Assembly: GCA_017456765.1 (NCBI GenBank)
Contig: JAFTIR010000013.1
Coordinates: 1-64,000, forward strand
DNA length: 64,000 nt
Direction: 5' to 3'
From: Clostridia bacterium
Lineage (GTDB): Bacteria; Bacillota; Clostridia; Oscillospirales; CAG-382
Part shown: piece by piece, positions 51,701 to 59,796 of the stretch
Position numbering within the stretch: the stretch's first letter is position 1
How the letters are laid out: every line of letters starts with the position of its first letter
Translations under genes and position numbers: made by a program
The notes under the pieces: generated by a model
Told to the model about the DNA's origin: nothing
What the model saw: the letters and a program-made list of their open reading frames with translations, nothing else
The model's database searches: none

Positions 51701-53710
51701 ATGAGCCACTCTTTTAAGGGAATATGGATTACAGACGACGAATTTGCAAATCTTGCCCCGAGAGATGTTTTGTTTCTGGGACTCGGATACAAGAAGATGG
51801 ACTGTTCTGAACACAGGGACAGACATATCCTTTTCAGAAAAAAATTCAATCTTGAAAAAAACGGGAAAAGCAGGATGTTCATCACCGCCGATGACTATTA
51901 CAAACTCTACATCAACGGCGAGTTTGTTACACAGGGTCCCGCCCCTTGCTACCACAACAACTATAACTACAACATTGTTGATGTTACAGACTATCTTCGC
52001 GAAGGAGAAAATCTCATAGCCGTACACACTCTTTACCAAGGACTTTACAACAAGCTCTGGCAAAGCGGCGACAACAGACACGGTCTTATCTTTGACCTTG
52101 AGGTTGACGGAGAGTGCGTTCTCTGTACCGACGAAACCTTCCTCACAAAGCCCCACGACGGCTTTACCGAAACACACACTGTGGGCTACGACACGCAGTT
52201 TATGGAAAAGCAGGATTCTCGTGCAAAATGCTTTGGCTTTGAGTACCCCGATTTTGACGATTCCGACTGGACGACAGCCAAAAAGAACAATGTGACCGAC
52301 CACATCCTTGTAGAACAGAAATCAAAGAGTCTTGTTTTTGAAAAGGTAGAGCCTATTATATCCGAATTGAGAGGAAATACCCTCTATCTCGATTTCGGCA
52401 AGGTTTATGTGGGTTATCTTTGCATGAAGGCAACCGGCAAGGACGGCGACGAAATAACAATCAAATGTGCGCAGGAATTAAATGCCGACGGCTCGGTACG
52501 CTATGACCTGAGAGCCTTTTGCAAATATATTGAGCCTTGGGTGCTTTCAGGCGGCGAGGACACCTTGGAATGGTACGATTACAAGGCGTTCAGATATGTC
52601 GAGCTTGACCTTCCTGAAGGTGTAAAAGTTTCGGACATTTACTTCAACGTACGCCACTATCCCTTTACCCCCGTCTGCGGATTAAAGAAGGAATTTCGTG
52701 GAAACAAAGATATTGAAGCAATCTGGGACGTATGCTTTCACACAATGAAGTATGCAGTTCAGGAGGTAATTCAGGACTGCTGTGAAAGAGAAAAGGCATT
52801 TTATGTCGGCGACGGCTGTTACACGGCACTTACACATCACATTCTGTGCGGTGACGACAGCATGGTAAGAAAGCTCATTGACGATGCGTTTTTTTCGTCC
52901 TTCATTACAGAAACCCTTGTAATCTGTCCCGACTGCTCGCGCGTATTTGAAATTGCGGAATACTCCATAATGCTGACATATCTCGTTCTGTGGCATTACA
53001 GGCTAACAGGGGATATGGAATACCTTAAAGAAAACTACCCCAAGTGCGTAGAGCTTCTTGAGGTTTACAGAAACAAATATGAAAAGGACGGACTTATCAA
53101 CGTTGACGACAAGTGGAACGTTGTTGAGTGGCCGGCAAATTACCGCGACGGCTACGATGTTGACCTTGACCCCGCAAAGCCTTGTCCCACCCCTCACGTT
53201 GTCATGAACGCACACTACCATGAGGCTATAAACTGTGTAAACAAAATGTCGAAAATTCTCGGCAAAGAGCCTTACAGAGACACAACCGACCTATACAAAG
53301 CATTCTTAGATGCTTTCTATGACAAGGAAAGACACGTATTCACGGATTCTGTGGTATCTGATCACGTAAGCCTTGTGGGCAACTTCTACTGCTACGGCTT
53401 TGAACTCTGTCCTGACAAGGAATGCGAAGAAAACATTCTCTCCATGCTTCGCGAGAGGAAGATAAGCTCGGTTGCGCTCTTTACATATTTTCCTACCCTT
53501 ATGGGACTTGTAAGACGGGAAAAGTGGGACGATTTAAAGGATTGTCTTCTCGACCCGGGCGCATGGATACGAATGGTTTCCGAAGATGCTACCATGTCCT
53601 TTGAGGGCTGGGGCAAGGACACAAAATATAATACCTCTCTGTGTCATCTGACAACGGCGGCGGTATTGCCCTTCCTTGCAGACATTGATATTAAAAAGAT
53701 ACTTGAATAG
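51701..53710 (+). CDS. GH78-like (alpha-L-rhamnosidase-type) protein, paralogue B
   Basis: A 669-residue cytoplasmic protein, very similar to paralogue A along its whole length. Shared stretches include QSGDNRHGLIFDLEVDG, YLDFGKVY-GYLCMKA and AVQEVIQDCCEREK. The beta-rich N-terminal half and (alpha/alpha) barrel are as in A. The start chosen is the ATG at 51701 after GGAGGTG; the ATG at 51677 precedes the ribosome binding site. A and B are in opposite orientation about 2.2 kb apart, flanking purC and the rpiB-like gene. The substrate is unproven. Confidence 0.75.
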   Translation: MSHSFKGIWITDDEFANLAPRDVLFLGLGYKKMDCSEHRDRHILFRKKFNLEKNGKSRMFITADDYYKLYINGEFVTQGPAPCYHNNYNYNIVDVTDYLREGENLIAVHTLYQGLYNKLWQSGDNRHGLIFDLEVDGECVLCTDETFLTKPHDGFTETHTVGYDTQFMEKQDSRAKCFGFEYPDFDDSDWTTAKKNNVTDHILVEQKSKSLVFEKVEPIISELRGNTLYLDFGKVYVGYLCMKATGKDGDEITIKCAQELNADGSVRYDLRAFCKYIEPWVLSGGEDTLEWYDYKAFRYVELDLPEGVKVSDIYFNVRHYPFTPVCGLKKEFRGNKDIEAIWDVCFHTMKYAVQEVIQDCCEREKAFYVGDGCYTALTHHILCGDDSMVRKLIDDAFFSSFITETLVICPDCSRVFEIAEYSIMLTYLVLWHYRLTGDMEYLKENYPKCVELLEVYRNKYEKDGLINVDDKWNVVEWPANYRDGYDVDLDPAKPCPTPHVVMNAHYHEAINCVNKMSKILGKEPYRDTTDLYKAFLDAFYDKERHVFTDSVVSDHVSLVGNFYCYGFELCPDKECEENILSMLRERKISSVALFTYFPTLMGLVRREKWDDLKDCLLDPGAWIRMVSEDATMSFEGWGKDTKYNTSLCHLTTAAVLPFLADIDIKKILE

Positions 53711-53799
53711 ATTGAGTGCCGCCATATCGGAACTCTCTGCGGATTATTTTTCCACAAAACACCCCGCCGCGCCCCAAAACATTTTGTTCATTTTTTAAG

Positions 53800-53828
53800 T
53801 TGACATTCTTTTTTCAAAGGTATATAAT
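53800..53828 (+). promoter_or_regulatory. Promoter of the SulP gene
   Basis: TTGACA (53800-53805), a 17-bp spacer and TATAAT (53823-53828). Confidence 0.8.
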
Positions 53829-53868
53829 ACCATAGGCAAACAAAAAATATTTTTAAGGGGAAAAAACA

Positions 53869-55503
53869 ATGAAAATCTTTAATCCCATGCTTTTCACCTG
53901 CCTTAAGGATTACAAGAAGAGTCAACTTGTAAAAGACATTATCGCAGGTATAATCGTTGCAATTATCGCACTTCCGCTTTCAATCGCACTTGCAATTGCT
54001 TCGGGCGTAGGCCCCGAAATGGGTCTTTATACCGCAATCGTCGCAGGCTTTCTTATTTCATTTTTCGGCGGAAGCCCTGTGCAGATTGCAGGTCCTACTG
54101 CTGCCTTTGCAACCATAGTTGCGGGAATTGTTGCAGCAAACGGTATCGGAGGTCTTGCTCTTGCCACAGTAATGGCAGGCATAATTCTTGTAATTATGGG
54201 CTTGTGTCGCTTTGGTGCGCTTATAAAGTACATACCCTACACCATCACAACAGGCTTTACTGCGGGTATTGCGGTGACAATCCTTGTAGGACAGCTCAAA
54301 GATTTCTTTGGCGTTAAATATATGCACGGAGAAGCCCCTATTGAAACACTTGAAAAGGTTGAGGCTCTCATTCACAATTTCGGTACGGCAAACGTGTGGT
54401 CTGTCGTTATCGGCATAGTATGCCTTCTCATTCTCTTCCTTTTCCCGAAAATCACCGACAAAATTCCCGCTTCACTCGTTGCAGTACTCGTAGGTGTTGT
54501 CGCATTCTTCATTCTCGGCGACAAGGTTGTAACAATCGGCGACCTTTATCCTAACATCTCGGGCGGACTTCCGAAGTTCACCTCTCCCGACTTTTCACTT
54601 TCAAGTGTTAAGGCTCTTCTTCCCGACGCCTTTACAATAGCAATTCTCGCGGCAATTGAATCACTTCTTGCCTGCGTTGTTGCTGACGGAATGGTTGGTT
54701 CGAAGCACCGCTCGAATACAGAGCTTATGGCTCAAGGTATCGGTAACATAGGCTCGGCACTCTTTGGCGGTATTCCCGCAACGGGTGCTATCGCAAGAAC
54801 GGCGGCTAACATCAAAAACGGCGGAAGAACGCCCATTGCCGGCATGGTTCATGCAGTTGTGCTTCTTCTTGTAATGATAGTCCTCATGCCCTATGCAAAA
54901 ATGATTCCCATGGCGACAATCGCGGCAATTCTTATTCATGTTGCTTACAACATGTCCCAGTGGAAGCCGTTTTTCAGACTTGTAAAAACTGCTCCCAAGA
55001 GCGACATTCTTGTGCTTGTAATAACATTTGTTCTGACGGTCGTGTTTGACCTTGTTGTTGCGATTGAGTTCGGTCTTATCGTGACAGCGGCGCTCTTCTT
55101 AAAGAGAATGGGCGACGAAACAACAGTCGAAAAGTGGACAGAAGCAAAGAGCGACAGAGAAAAGGTAATTCCTGAGGGCGTCAGCGTATATGAGCTTTCG
55201 GGTGCGCTCTTCTTTGCGGCAACCGACAGAATCAAAAACATTGTCACAGACGAGGACACAAAGTGTATAGTTCTCAGAATGCGGGGTGTTTCGGCACTCG
55301 ATGCAACGGCTGTACAGACACTTGAAGAGCTTGTTATAAACTGCAACAAAAAGGGTATTGCCATTGTGCTTTCGCATGTTGCAAAACAACCCTTGACCAT
55401 TCTTTCAAAGTCGGGACTTGACAATCTTATAGGCAAGGACAATATATGTGCCAACATCGACGAGGCTCTTGAGAGGGCTTCGAAGATAGCAGGAGTAAAT
55501 TAG
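53869..55503 (+). CDS. SulP-family anion transporter with STAS domain
   Basis: A 544-residue membrane protein. The first 430 residues have the SLC26/SulP pattern, including IIAGIIVAIIALPLSIALAI, AGPTAAFATIVAGIV and GFTAGIAVTILVGQL. The C-terminal STAS domain (about 440-540) has YELSGALFFAATDRIKN and LRMRGVSALDATAVQTLEEL. It probably carries sulfate, bicarbonate or another anion with H+ or Na+. The TAG stop is followed at once by GGAATTA repeats. Its link to the sulfite-reductase-like gene far upstream is only thematic. Confidence 0.9.
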   Translation: MKIFNPMLFTCLKDYKKSQLVKDIIAGIIVAIIALPLSIALAIASGVGPEMGLYTAIVAGFLISFFGGSPVQIAGPTAAFATIVAGIVAANGIGGLALATVMAGIILVIMGLCRFGALIKYIPYTITTGFTAGIAVTILVGQLKDFFGVKYMHGEAPIETLEKVEALIHNFGTANVWSVVIGIVCLLILFLFPKITDKIPASLVAVLVGVVAFFILGDKVVTIGDLYPNISGGLPKFTSPDFSLSSVKALLPDAFTIAILAAIESLLACVVADGMVGSKHRSNTELMAQGIGNIGSALFGGIPATGAIARTAANIKNGGRTPIAGMVHAVVLLLVMIVLMPYAKMIPMATIAAILIHVAYNMSQWKPFFRLVKTAPKSDILVLVITFVLTVVFDLVVAIEFGLIVTAALFLKRMGDETTVEKWTEAKSDREKVIPEGVSVYELSGALFFAATDRIKNIVTDEDTKCIVLRMRGVSALDATAVQTLEELVINCNKKGIAIVLSHVAKQPLTILSKSGLDNLIGKDNICANIDEALERASKIAGVN

Positions 55504-55640
55504 GAATTAGGAATTTGGAATTTGGAATTAAAAATTAGGAATTTTCGCCCTCTTCGGAGGGCGTTTTTGGTTACTTTTCGCGAGTGAAAAGTGACACTCA
55601 TGCTCTGCGCAGAAGCGAAGCTCTCTTTTTTTAGAGTTTT
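55501..55640. repeat. Heptamer run and mosaic repeat fragment
   Basis: It begins with GGAATTA-type repeats at the SulP stop, followed by CGCCCTCTTCGGAGGGCG and the GTTACTTTTCGCGAGTGAAA palindrome. No gene is present. Confidence 0.75.
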
Positions 55641-55661
55641 TGAAAAAAATCTCCAAACCCC

Positions 55662-55710
55662 TTGACAAATTCCTGTTTTGTTGTTATAATAACTTTGTAA
55701 TCAATACAAA
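55662..55710 (+). promoter_or_regulatory. Promoter and operator of the Fur-family gene
   Basis: TTGACA (55662-55667), a 17-bp spacer and TATAAT (55685-55690). A perfect inverted repeat, TTTGTA (55694-55699) and TACAAA (55705-55710), lies right after the -10 box, placed for autorepression. Confidence 0.75.
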
Positions 55711-55733
55711 ATTTAGGAATCGAGGTGTTTCAG

Positions 55734-56123
55734 ATGACTTCGGCGCAGATTCTGCAACAGCACGGAATACGTCCGTCACTTACAAGAGTCATGATATATG
55801 ACTATTTAAGAGAGCACAGAACCCATCCCACTGCGGATGAGATTTATTCTGCTCTCTCACCAAACGCCCCCACACTTTCAAAAACAACCGTATACAACAC
55901 AATGAAGCTGCTATCCTCCGAGGGTGTTATAAAGACAATAACAATCGAGGAACAGCAGGCAAGATTTGATGCCTGCACAGATGTGCACGGTCATTTTCTT
56001 TGCCGCGACTGCGGCGGTATCTTCGACTTTGACACAGAGCTCCCGTCAATGAAGATACCCGAAGGCTTTGCTCCCTCGGTGACAGAAATTTATTGTATCG
56101 GCAGATGTAAAGGCTGTAATTGA
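55734..56123 (+). CDS. Fur-family metal-dependent regulator (PerR/Fur type)
   Basis: A 129-residue repressor. The winged-helix domain (about 1-80) has RPSLTRVMIYDYLREHRTHP and TLSKTTVYNTMKLL. Metal-site residues include DVHGHFLCRDCGGIFDF and the second Cys pair CKGC at the C-terminus (structural zinc). A perfect inverted repeat overlaps its own promoter. The GTG at 55725 is part of the ribosome binding site GAGGTG, so the ATG at 55734 is the start. Whether it senses iron, peroxide or zinc cannot be told; length and pattern fit PerR-like proteins. Confidence 0.88.
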   Translation: MTSAQILQQHGIRPSLTRVMIYDYLREHRTHPTADEIYSALSPNAPTLSKTTVYNTMKLLSSEGVIKTITIEEQQARFDACTDVHGHFLCRDCGGIFDFDTELPSMKIPEGFAPSVTEIYCIGRCKGCN

Positions 56124-56151
56124 CAAAAAACTCCCGAAAGGGAGTTTTTTG
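56124..56151 (+). terminator. Terminator after the Fur-family gene
   Basis: AAAAAACTCCC pairs with GGGAGTTTTTT around a GAAA tetraloop. Confidence 0.85.
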
Positions 56152-56162
56152 TGTCTTATATA

Positions 56163-56191
56163 TTGAAAAACGAAAGAATTCGGAGTATAAT
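56163..56191 (+). promoter_or_regulatory. Promoter of the C39-like/nadE operon
   Basis: TTGAAA (56163-56168), a 17-bp spacer and TATAAT (56186-56191). Confidence 0.75.
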
Positions 56192-56226
56192 TGTAGAGTG
56201 AAAAAGTAAAGTAAGGAGAAATTACC

Positions 56227-56895
56227 ATGATTCCCGAATATACTTTGACAGCAAACGAACTGACTCCTGCAATTGTCAGCCTCGGAAAATACTCAACACC
56301 CGTCTGGATTCAGCAGAACTGGCAGGAAGGTGAGTATGCCGTCTATATAAGAAACAACGGCTGCGGACATTGTTGCACAGCTATGGCGCTTAATCTTTGC
56401 GGGATAGAAACAACTCCTTACGAAGAATATCTTCTTTGTCGTGAAAAATTCGGTGTGCCAAAGCAGCACGGCATAGAAACAGAGGAAAATTTTCACAGTG
56501 TAAGCGGCATAGTGAAAATAATGGCACATTATGGCATAAAGGCAGAATGCTTCGGTGTTCCGCAGGGCGAAAGCAAAAAGGCGTCAGAGCATATTGAAGC
56601 TGCCCTTAAAAACGGAAGTCTTGTTATTTTCTGGTCACATCCGGGCTACAAGCTACCCGACAACCCTTTTTCACCCGGCGAGCATTATGTTCTTGCTGTG
56701 GGAATTGATGAGGGTGGCAGAATTTTAATTGCCAACAGTTCAGAACGTTCAAGTGCAAAAGACGGAATTCAATTTACAAACATCGAAACAATCGGCAAAG
56801 CATTATTCGAAGGCTGCGAACCACAGGATTTTACGTGGGGACGGCATGACCTTTTGCACTCGGGCGGATATGTTGTTGTAGAAAGGAAAATTTAA
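56227..56895 (+). CDS. Peptidase C39-like protein
   Basis: A 222-residue protein with a papain-like C39 pattern. A catalytic-type Cys lies in NNGCGHCCTAMALNLCG (about residues 42-58), His in GEHYVLAVGID and a following Asn/Asp in ILIANSSERS. There is no signal peptide or transport domain, so it is a stand-alone cytoplasmic C39-like protein, either a peptidase, transglutaminase-like or inactive. It precedes nadE by 2 bp, indicating coupled expression, but no functional link is known. Confidence 0.7.
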   Translation: MIPEYTLTANELTPAIVSLGKYSTPVWIQQNWQEGEYAVYIRNNGCGHCCTAMALNLCGIETTPYEEYLLCREKFGVPKQHGIETEENFHSVSGIVKIMAHYGIKAECFGVPQGESKKASEHIEAALKNGSLVIFWSHPGYKLPDNPFSPGEHYVLAVGIDEGGRILIANSSERSSAKDGIQFTNIETIGKALFEGCEPQDFTWGRHDLLHSGGYVVVERKI

Positions 56896-56897
56896 AA

Positions 56898-57626
56898 ATG
56901 TTTGATGCAGTAAGAGTAAAAAATGAATGTGTAGAGTGGATAAGAGAGTTTTTTGAGCAAAACGGCAAGGGCTGCAACGCCGTACTGGGTATTTCGGGCG
57001 GCAAGGACAGCTCGGTGGCGGCAGCTCTTTGTGTCGAGGCTCTGGGTCGTGACAGGGTAATCGGTGTTCTTATGCCCAAGGGAGAACAGCACGACATAGA
57101 TATGGCAAGACTTTTAGTGTCGCACCTTGGTATAAAAAGCTACGAGATAAATATAAAAGATGCCTTTGACGGTCTTGTATCGGCTTTTCCCGATGAGCTT
57201 CCCCTTTCGACACAGGCTGTAACAAATCTTCCTCCAAGACTTCGTATGGCAACCGTTTACGCCGTATCACAGTGTGTCAACGGCAGAGTTGTAAACACCT
57301 GCAATCTCTCGGAGGACTGGGTGGGATATTCCACACGCTACGGCGATGCGGCAGGCGACTTTTCGCCCATGGCAAACTTATGTGTGCGCGAAGTCAAGGA
57401 AATAGGCAGAGTCCTCGGACTTCCCGATGTGCTCGTTGACAAGGTACCGATTGACGGACTTTGCGGCAAAACAGACGAGGACAACCTCGGCTTTACCTAC
57501 GAAACCCTTGACAAGTACATCCGTGACGGCATCCAGCCTGATGCGGCTACAAAGGAAAGAATTGACAGGCTTCACAGAATGAATCAGTTCAAATTGCAGC
57601 TTATGCCGACTTTTAAGTGGGAATAA
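56898..57626 (+). CDS. nadE: NAD+ synthase (ammonia-dependent)
   Basis: A 242-residue enzyme making NAD+ from nicotinate adenine dinucleotide and ammonia using ATP. The PP-loop is VLGISGGKDSSVAAALC (about 31-47). NTCNLSEDWVGYSTRYGDAAGD, seen from residue about 134, is the substrate-binding region (named here by its core residues), and PIDGLCGKTDED follows. No glutaminase domain is present. It is cotranscribed with the C39-like gene. Length is normal. Confidence 0.95.
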   Translation: MFDAVRVKNECVEWIREFFEQNGKGCNAVLGISGGKDSSVAAALCVEALGRDRVIGVLMPKGEQHDIDMARLLVSHLGIKSYEINIKDAFDGLVSAFPDELPLSTQAVTNLPPRLRMATVYAVSQCVNGRVVNTCNLSEDWVGYSTRYGDAAGDFSPMANLCVREVKEIGRVLGLPDVLVDKVPIDGLCGKTDEDNLGFTYETLDKYIRDGIQPDAATKERIDRLHRMNQFKLQLMPTFKWE

Positions 57627-57629
57627 CTT

Positions 57630-57715
57630 GGAGAGTTTCGGCTCTGCGGAGACGAGTTACTTTTGCTGAGTCAAAAGTAACGGAAAACGCAGCTCGCAAG
57701 CTGCGGAATTTCTCC
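57630..57715. repeat. Mosaic repeat fragment
   Basis: It has GTTACTTTTGCTGAGTCAAA followed by a palindrome with CAGCTCGCAAGCTG, between nadE and the DUF4430 gene. Confidence 0.75.
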
Positions 57716-57738
57716 AAACAATAGAAAGGAAAACTATC

Positions 57739-58158
57739 ATGAAAAAGAAAATTTTAGGCATTGCCGCCATTGTTATTGTCATCGCGGCACTTCTCGGCGT
57801 TTATTACGCCTTCAGAGAACAGCCAAAAAACCCAAATCTCGGTCCGTCCTCTGACGGTGATGTATCCATAAAGGGCAAAAATGTCACCATTGAGGTAATT
57901 GACGACGAGAACAACTCTGTAACATATTCACTTACAACCCACGCCGAATATCTTGAGGGTGCCATGAATGAAGCAGAGGGACTTACATATGAGGCAAAGG
58001 ACGGCATGGTAATGACGGTAAACGGCAAGCGTGCCGACTATAATCTTGACGGTGCTTTCTGGGGATTTTATGTTAATGGAAAATTCTGCAACTACGGATT
58101 TGCCGAACAGCCTGTAAACGACGGGGACGAGTTCCGCATTGAATACACAAAGGCATGA
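57739..58158 (+). CDS. Membrane-anchored DUF4430 (transcobalamin C-terminal-like) protein
   Basis: A 139-residue protein with one N-terminal membrane anchor (about 4-24) and an extracellular DUF4430 domain (about 45-139), marked by AFWGFYVNGKFCNYGFAEQP and GDEFRIEYTKA. It overlaps the following ECF S gene by 4 bp. Its surface position and coupling to an S component suggest it presents a small ligand to that S component, like the larger DUF4430 proteins near 24-28 kb. No riboswitch was seen upstream, so the ligand may be a corrinoid or another cofactor. Confidence 0.78.
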   Translation: MKKKILGIAAIVIVIAALLGVYYAFREQPKNPNLGPSSDGDVSIKGKNVTIEVIDDENNSVTYSLTTHAEYLEGAMNEAEGLTYEAKDGMVMTVNGKRADYNLDGAFWGFYVNGKFCNYGFAEQPVNDGDEFRIEYTKA

Positions 58159-58682
58159 CGAATAATAAATCAAAAGCCGCAGACGTTGCAAGGGTCGGAC
58201 TCATGATTGCCGTAATTGAGGCGTCGAAATTGGCATTGGCACAGATACCCAATGTCGAGCTTGTAAGCTTTTTTATAATTATGTTTACGCTATATTTCGG
58301 CAAGAAAGTCTTTTTAGTAATCCCTGCGTTTATACTTATTGAAATCATGATTTTTGGCTTCGACATCATGTGGGTAATTTCCTACTGCTATATCTGGCCA
58401 CTTCTATGTATTCTGACTCTTTTTTTCAGAAACAAACCGAAAAGCTCATTCGCTCCGGCTCTTCTCTCGGGCTTTTTCGGTCTTTTCTTCGGATTTCTTT
58501 GCTCATTTCCCTATCTTTTTATTTCAACGGGAACAAATCCAAACGCCTCTCTTGCCTCGGCAATTGCCTGGTGGATTGCAGGCATACCCTTTGATGTAAT
58601 CCACGGAATATCGAATTTTGTAATTATGCTTGTTCTGTATCTGCCGGTGTCGAGAGTTATGGAGAATGGGATTAGAAATTAG
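58155..58682 (+). CDS. ECF transporter S component
   Basis: A 175-residue protein with six membrane segments, the size of stand-alone ECF S components. Its C-terminal motif AGIPFDVIHGISNFVIMLV closely parallels AGFPFDLIHSLSTFVF of the fused ECF protein at 29405-31789, so the two S units are probably related. It lacks its own ATPase and EcfT genes here and would share an EcfAAT module. It overlaps the DUF4430 gene by 4 bp. The last residues (GIRN) and TAG stop derive from a degenerate GGAATTA unit. The substrate is unknown. Confidence 0.82.
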   Translation: MTNNKSKAADVARVGLMIAVIEASKLALAQIPNVELVSFFIIMFTLYFGKKVFLVIPAFILIEIMIFGFDIMWVISYCYIWPLLCILTLFFRNKPKSSFAPALLSGFFGLFFGFLCSFPYLFISTGTNPNASLASAIAWWIAGIPFDVIHGISNFVIMLVLYLPVSRVMENGIRN

Positions 58683-58689
58683 GAAAATG

Positions 58690-59055
58690 CAACATGTAAA
58701 GTGAAAAAATTCCGCACTTTGCGGAATCTCTTGACCGTTTATAATATTTCGCCTCTGCGGAGGCGACTTTCTTTTGTCCCGCGACAAAAGAAAGCAAAAA
58801 CGCTCCACTCATGGTCGAATACTCCGCCTTGCTCCGTAGCATTCGACCGAGCCGTGGTGGCTCTTTTTTTATACTCTACACAAAGTTAAATGAAACTTAT
58901 AATTTTTCTTCCACTACTATATGTGGTTTGCCTGCCTGCGGCAGGCTATAGCCTCGCAAAGCGAGGCAAAGCTGAGATTTTTTCAGAGCGGGCAGTTTTG
59001 GTTACTTTTGCTGAGTTAAAAGTAACGTAAAACGCCGTCTTACGACGGCGCCTCT
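58690..59055. repeat. Composite palindromic element
   Basis: It contains GCCTCTGCGGAGGCG, CTTTTGTCCCGCGACAAAAG, GAGCCGTGGTGGCTC, GCCTGCCTGCGGCAGGC and GCCTCGCAAAGCGAGGC, and GTTACTTTTGCTGAGTTAAA. It fills the gap to the convergent amino acid ABC genes, and no gene is supported. Confidence 0.8.
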
Positions 59056-59064
59056 TTTATATTC

Positions 59065-59796
59065 TTATAATATACTCTGTAAAAACTGTTTGGTTCTGGG
59101 GTTTTGAGGGTTTGTGAAAATTTCTTCGGGAGTACCGCTCTCTGCGATTTTTCCGTCGCACATAAAGAGTACCCTTGTTCCAACTTCCCTTGCAAATCCC
59201 ATTTCATGGGTAACACAGACCATCGTCATGCCGTCGTTTGCGAGCTTTTTCATTACATTAAGCACCTCGCCTACAAGCTCGGGGTCGAGGGCACTCGTCG
59301 GCTCGTCAAAGAGCATAACGTCAGGCTTCATGGCAAGAGCACGCGCTATTGCGACTCTCTGCTTCTGTCCTCCGGAAAGCTGTGACGGATACGCATCAGC
59401 TCTGTCCGCAAGTCCAACCATTCCGAGAAGCTCTGCCGCCTCTTTTTCAGCCTCTTCCTTTGACATACCGAGGAGTTTGATTGGAGCAAGTGTTATATTC
59501 TCCATAACGCTCTTATGAGGGAAAAGATTGAAATGCTGGAAAACCATGCCCATTTTCATTCTCAGTTTATTTATATTACATTTCTTGTCGGTAATACACT
59601 CATCGCCAAACCATATTTCACCGCTTGTGGGCTCTTCAAGTCTGTTGAGGCAACGAAGAAAGGTTGATTTTCCTCCACCGGAGGGTCCGATAATTACTAC
59701 CTTTTCGCCTTTTTCGATGTGTTCGTCAATACCGAGAAGCACTTTGATTTCATCGTTTTCGCCGAAATTCTTATATAAATTCTTAACGGTTATCAC
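59065..59796 (-). CDS. Polar amino acid ABC transporter ATPase
   Basis: A 243-residue ATPase of the GlnQ/HisP kind. Walker A is [13 protein letters not shown], the signature [15 protein letters not shown], and Walker B is [17 protein letters not shown]. The start is probably the GTG at 59796, ten bases after AGGAGG; the frame also opens at a TTG at 59817. It overlaps the upstream permease by 14 bp. It is last in a binding protein-permease-ATPase operon. Confidence 0.9.
   Translation of the reverse strand: MITVKNLYKNFGENDEIKVLLGIDEHIEKGEKVVIIGPSGGGKSTFLRCLNRLEEPTSGEIWFGDECITDKKCNINKLRMKMGMVFQHFNLFPHKSVMENITLAPIKLLGMSKEEAEKEAAELLGMVGLADRADAYPSQLSGGQKQRVAIARALAMKPDVMLFDEPTSALDPELVGEVLNVMKKLANDGMTMVCVTHEMGFAREVGTRVLFMCDGKIAESGTPEEIFTNPQNPRTKQFLQSIL

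Noticed and set aside
51461-52303. Minus-strand frame over paralogue B
   Set aside because: It runs antisense across the rpiB end, promoter and start of a clear gene and has no family features.
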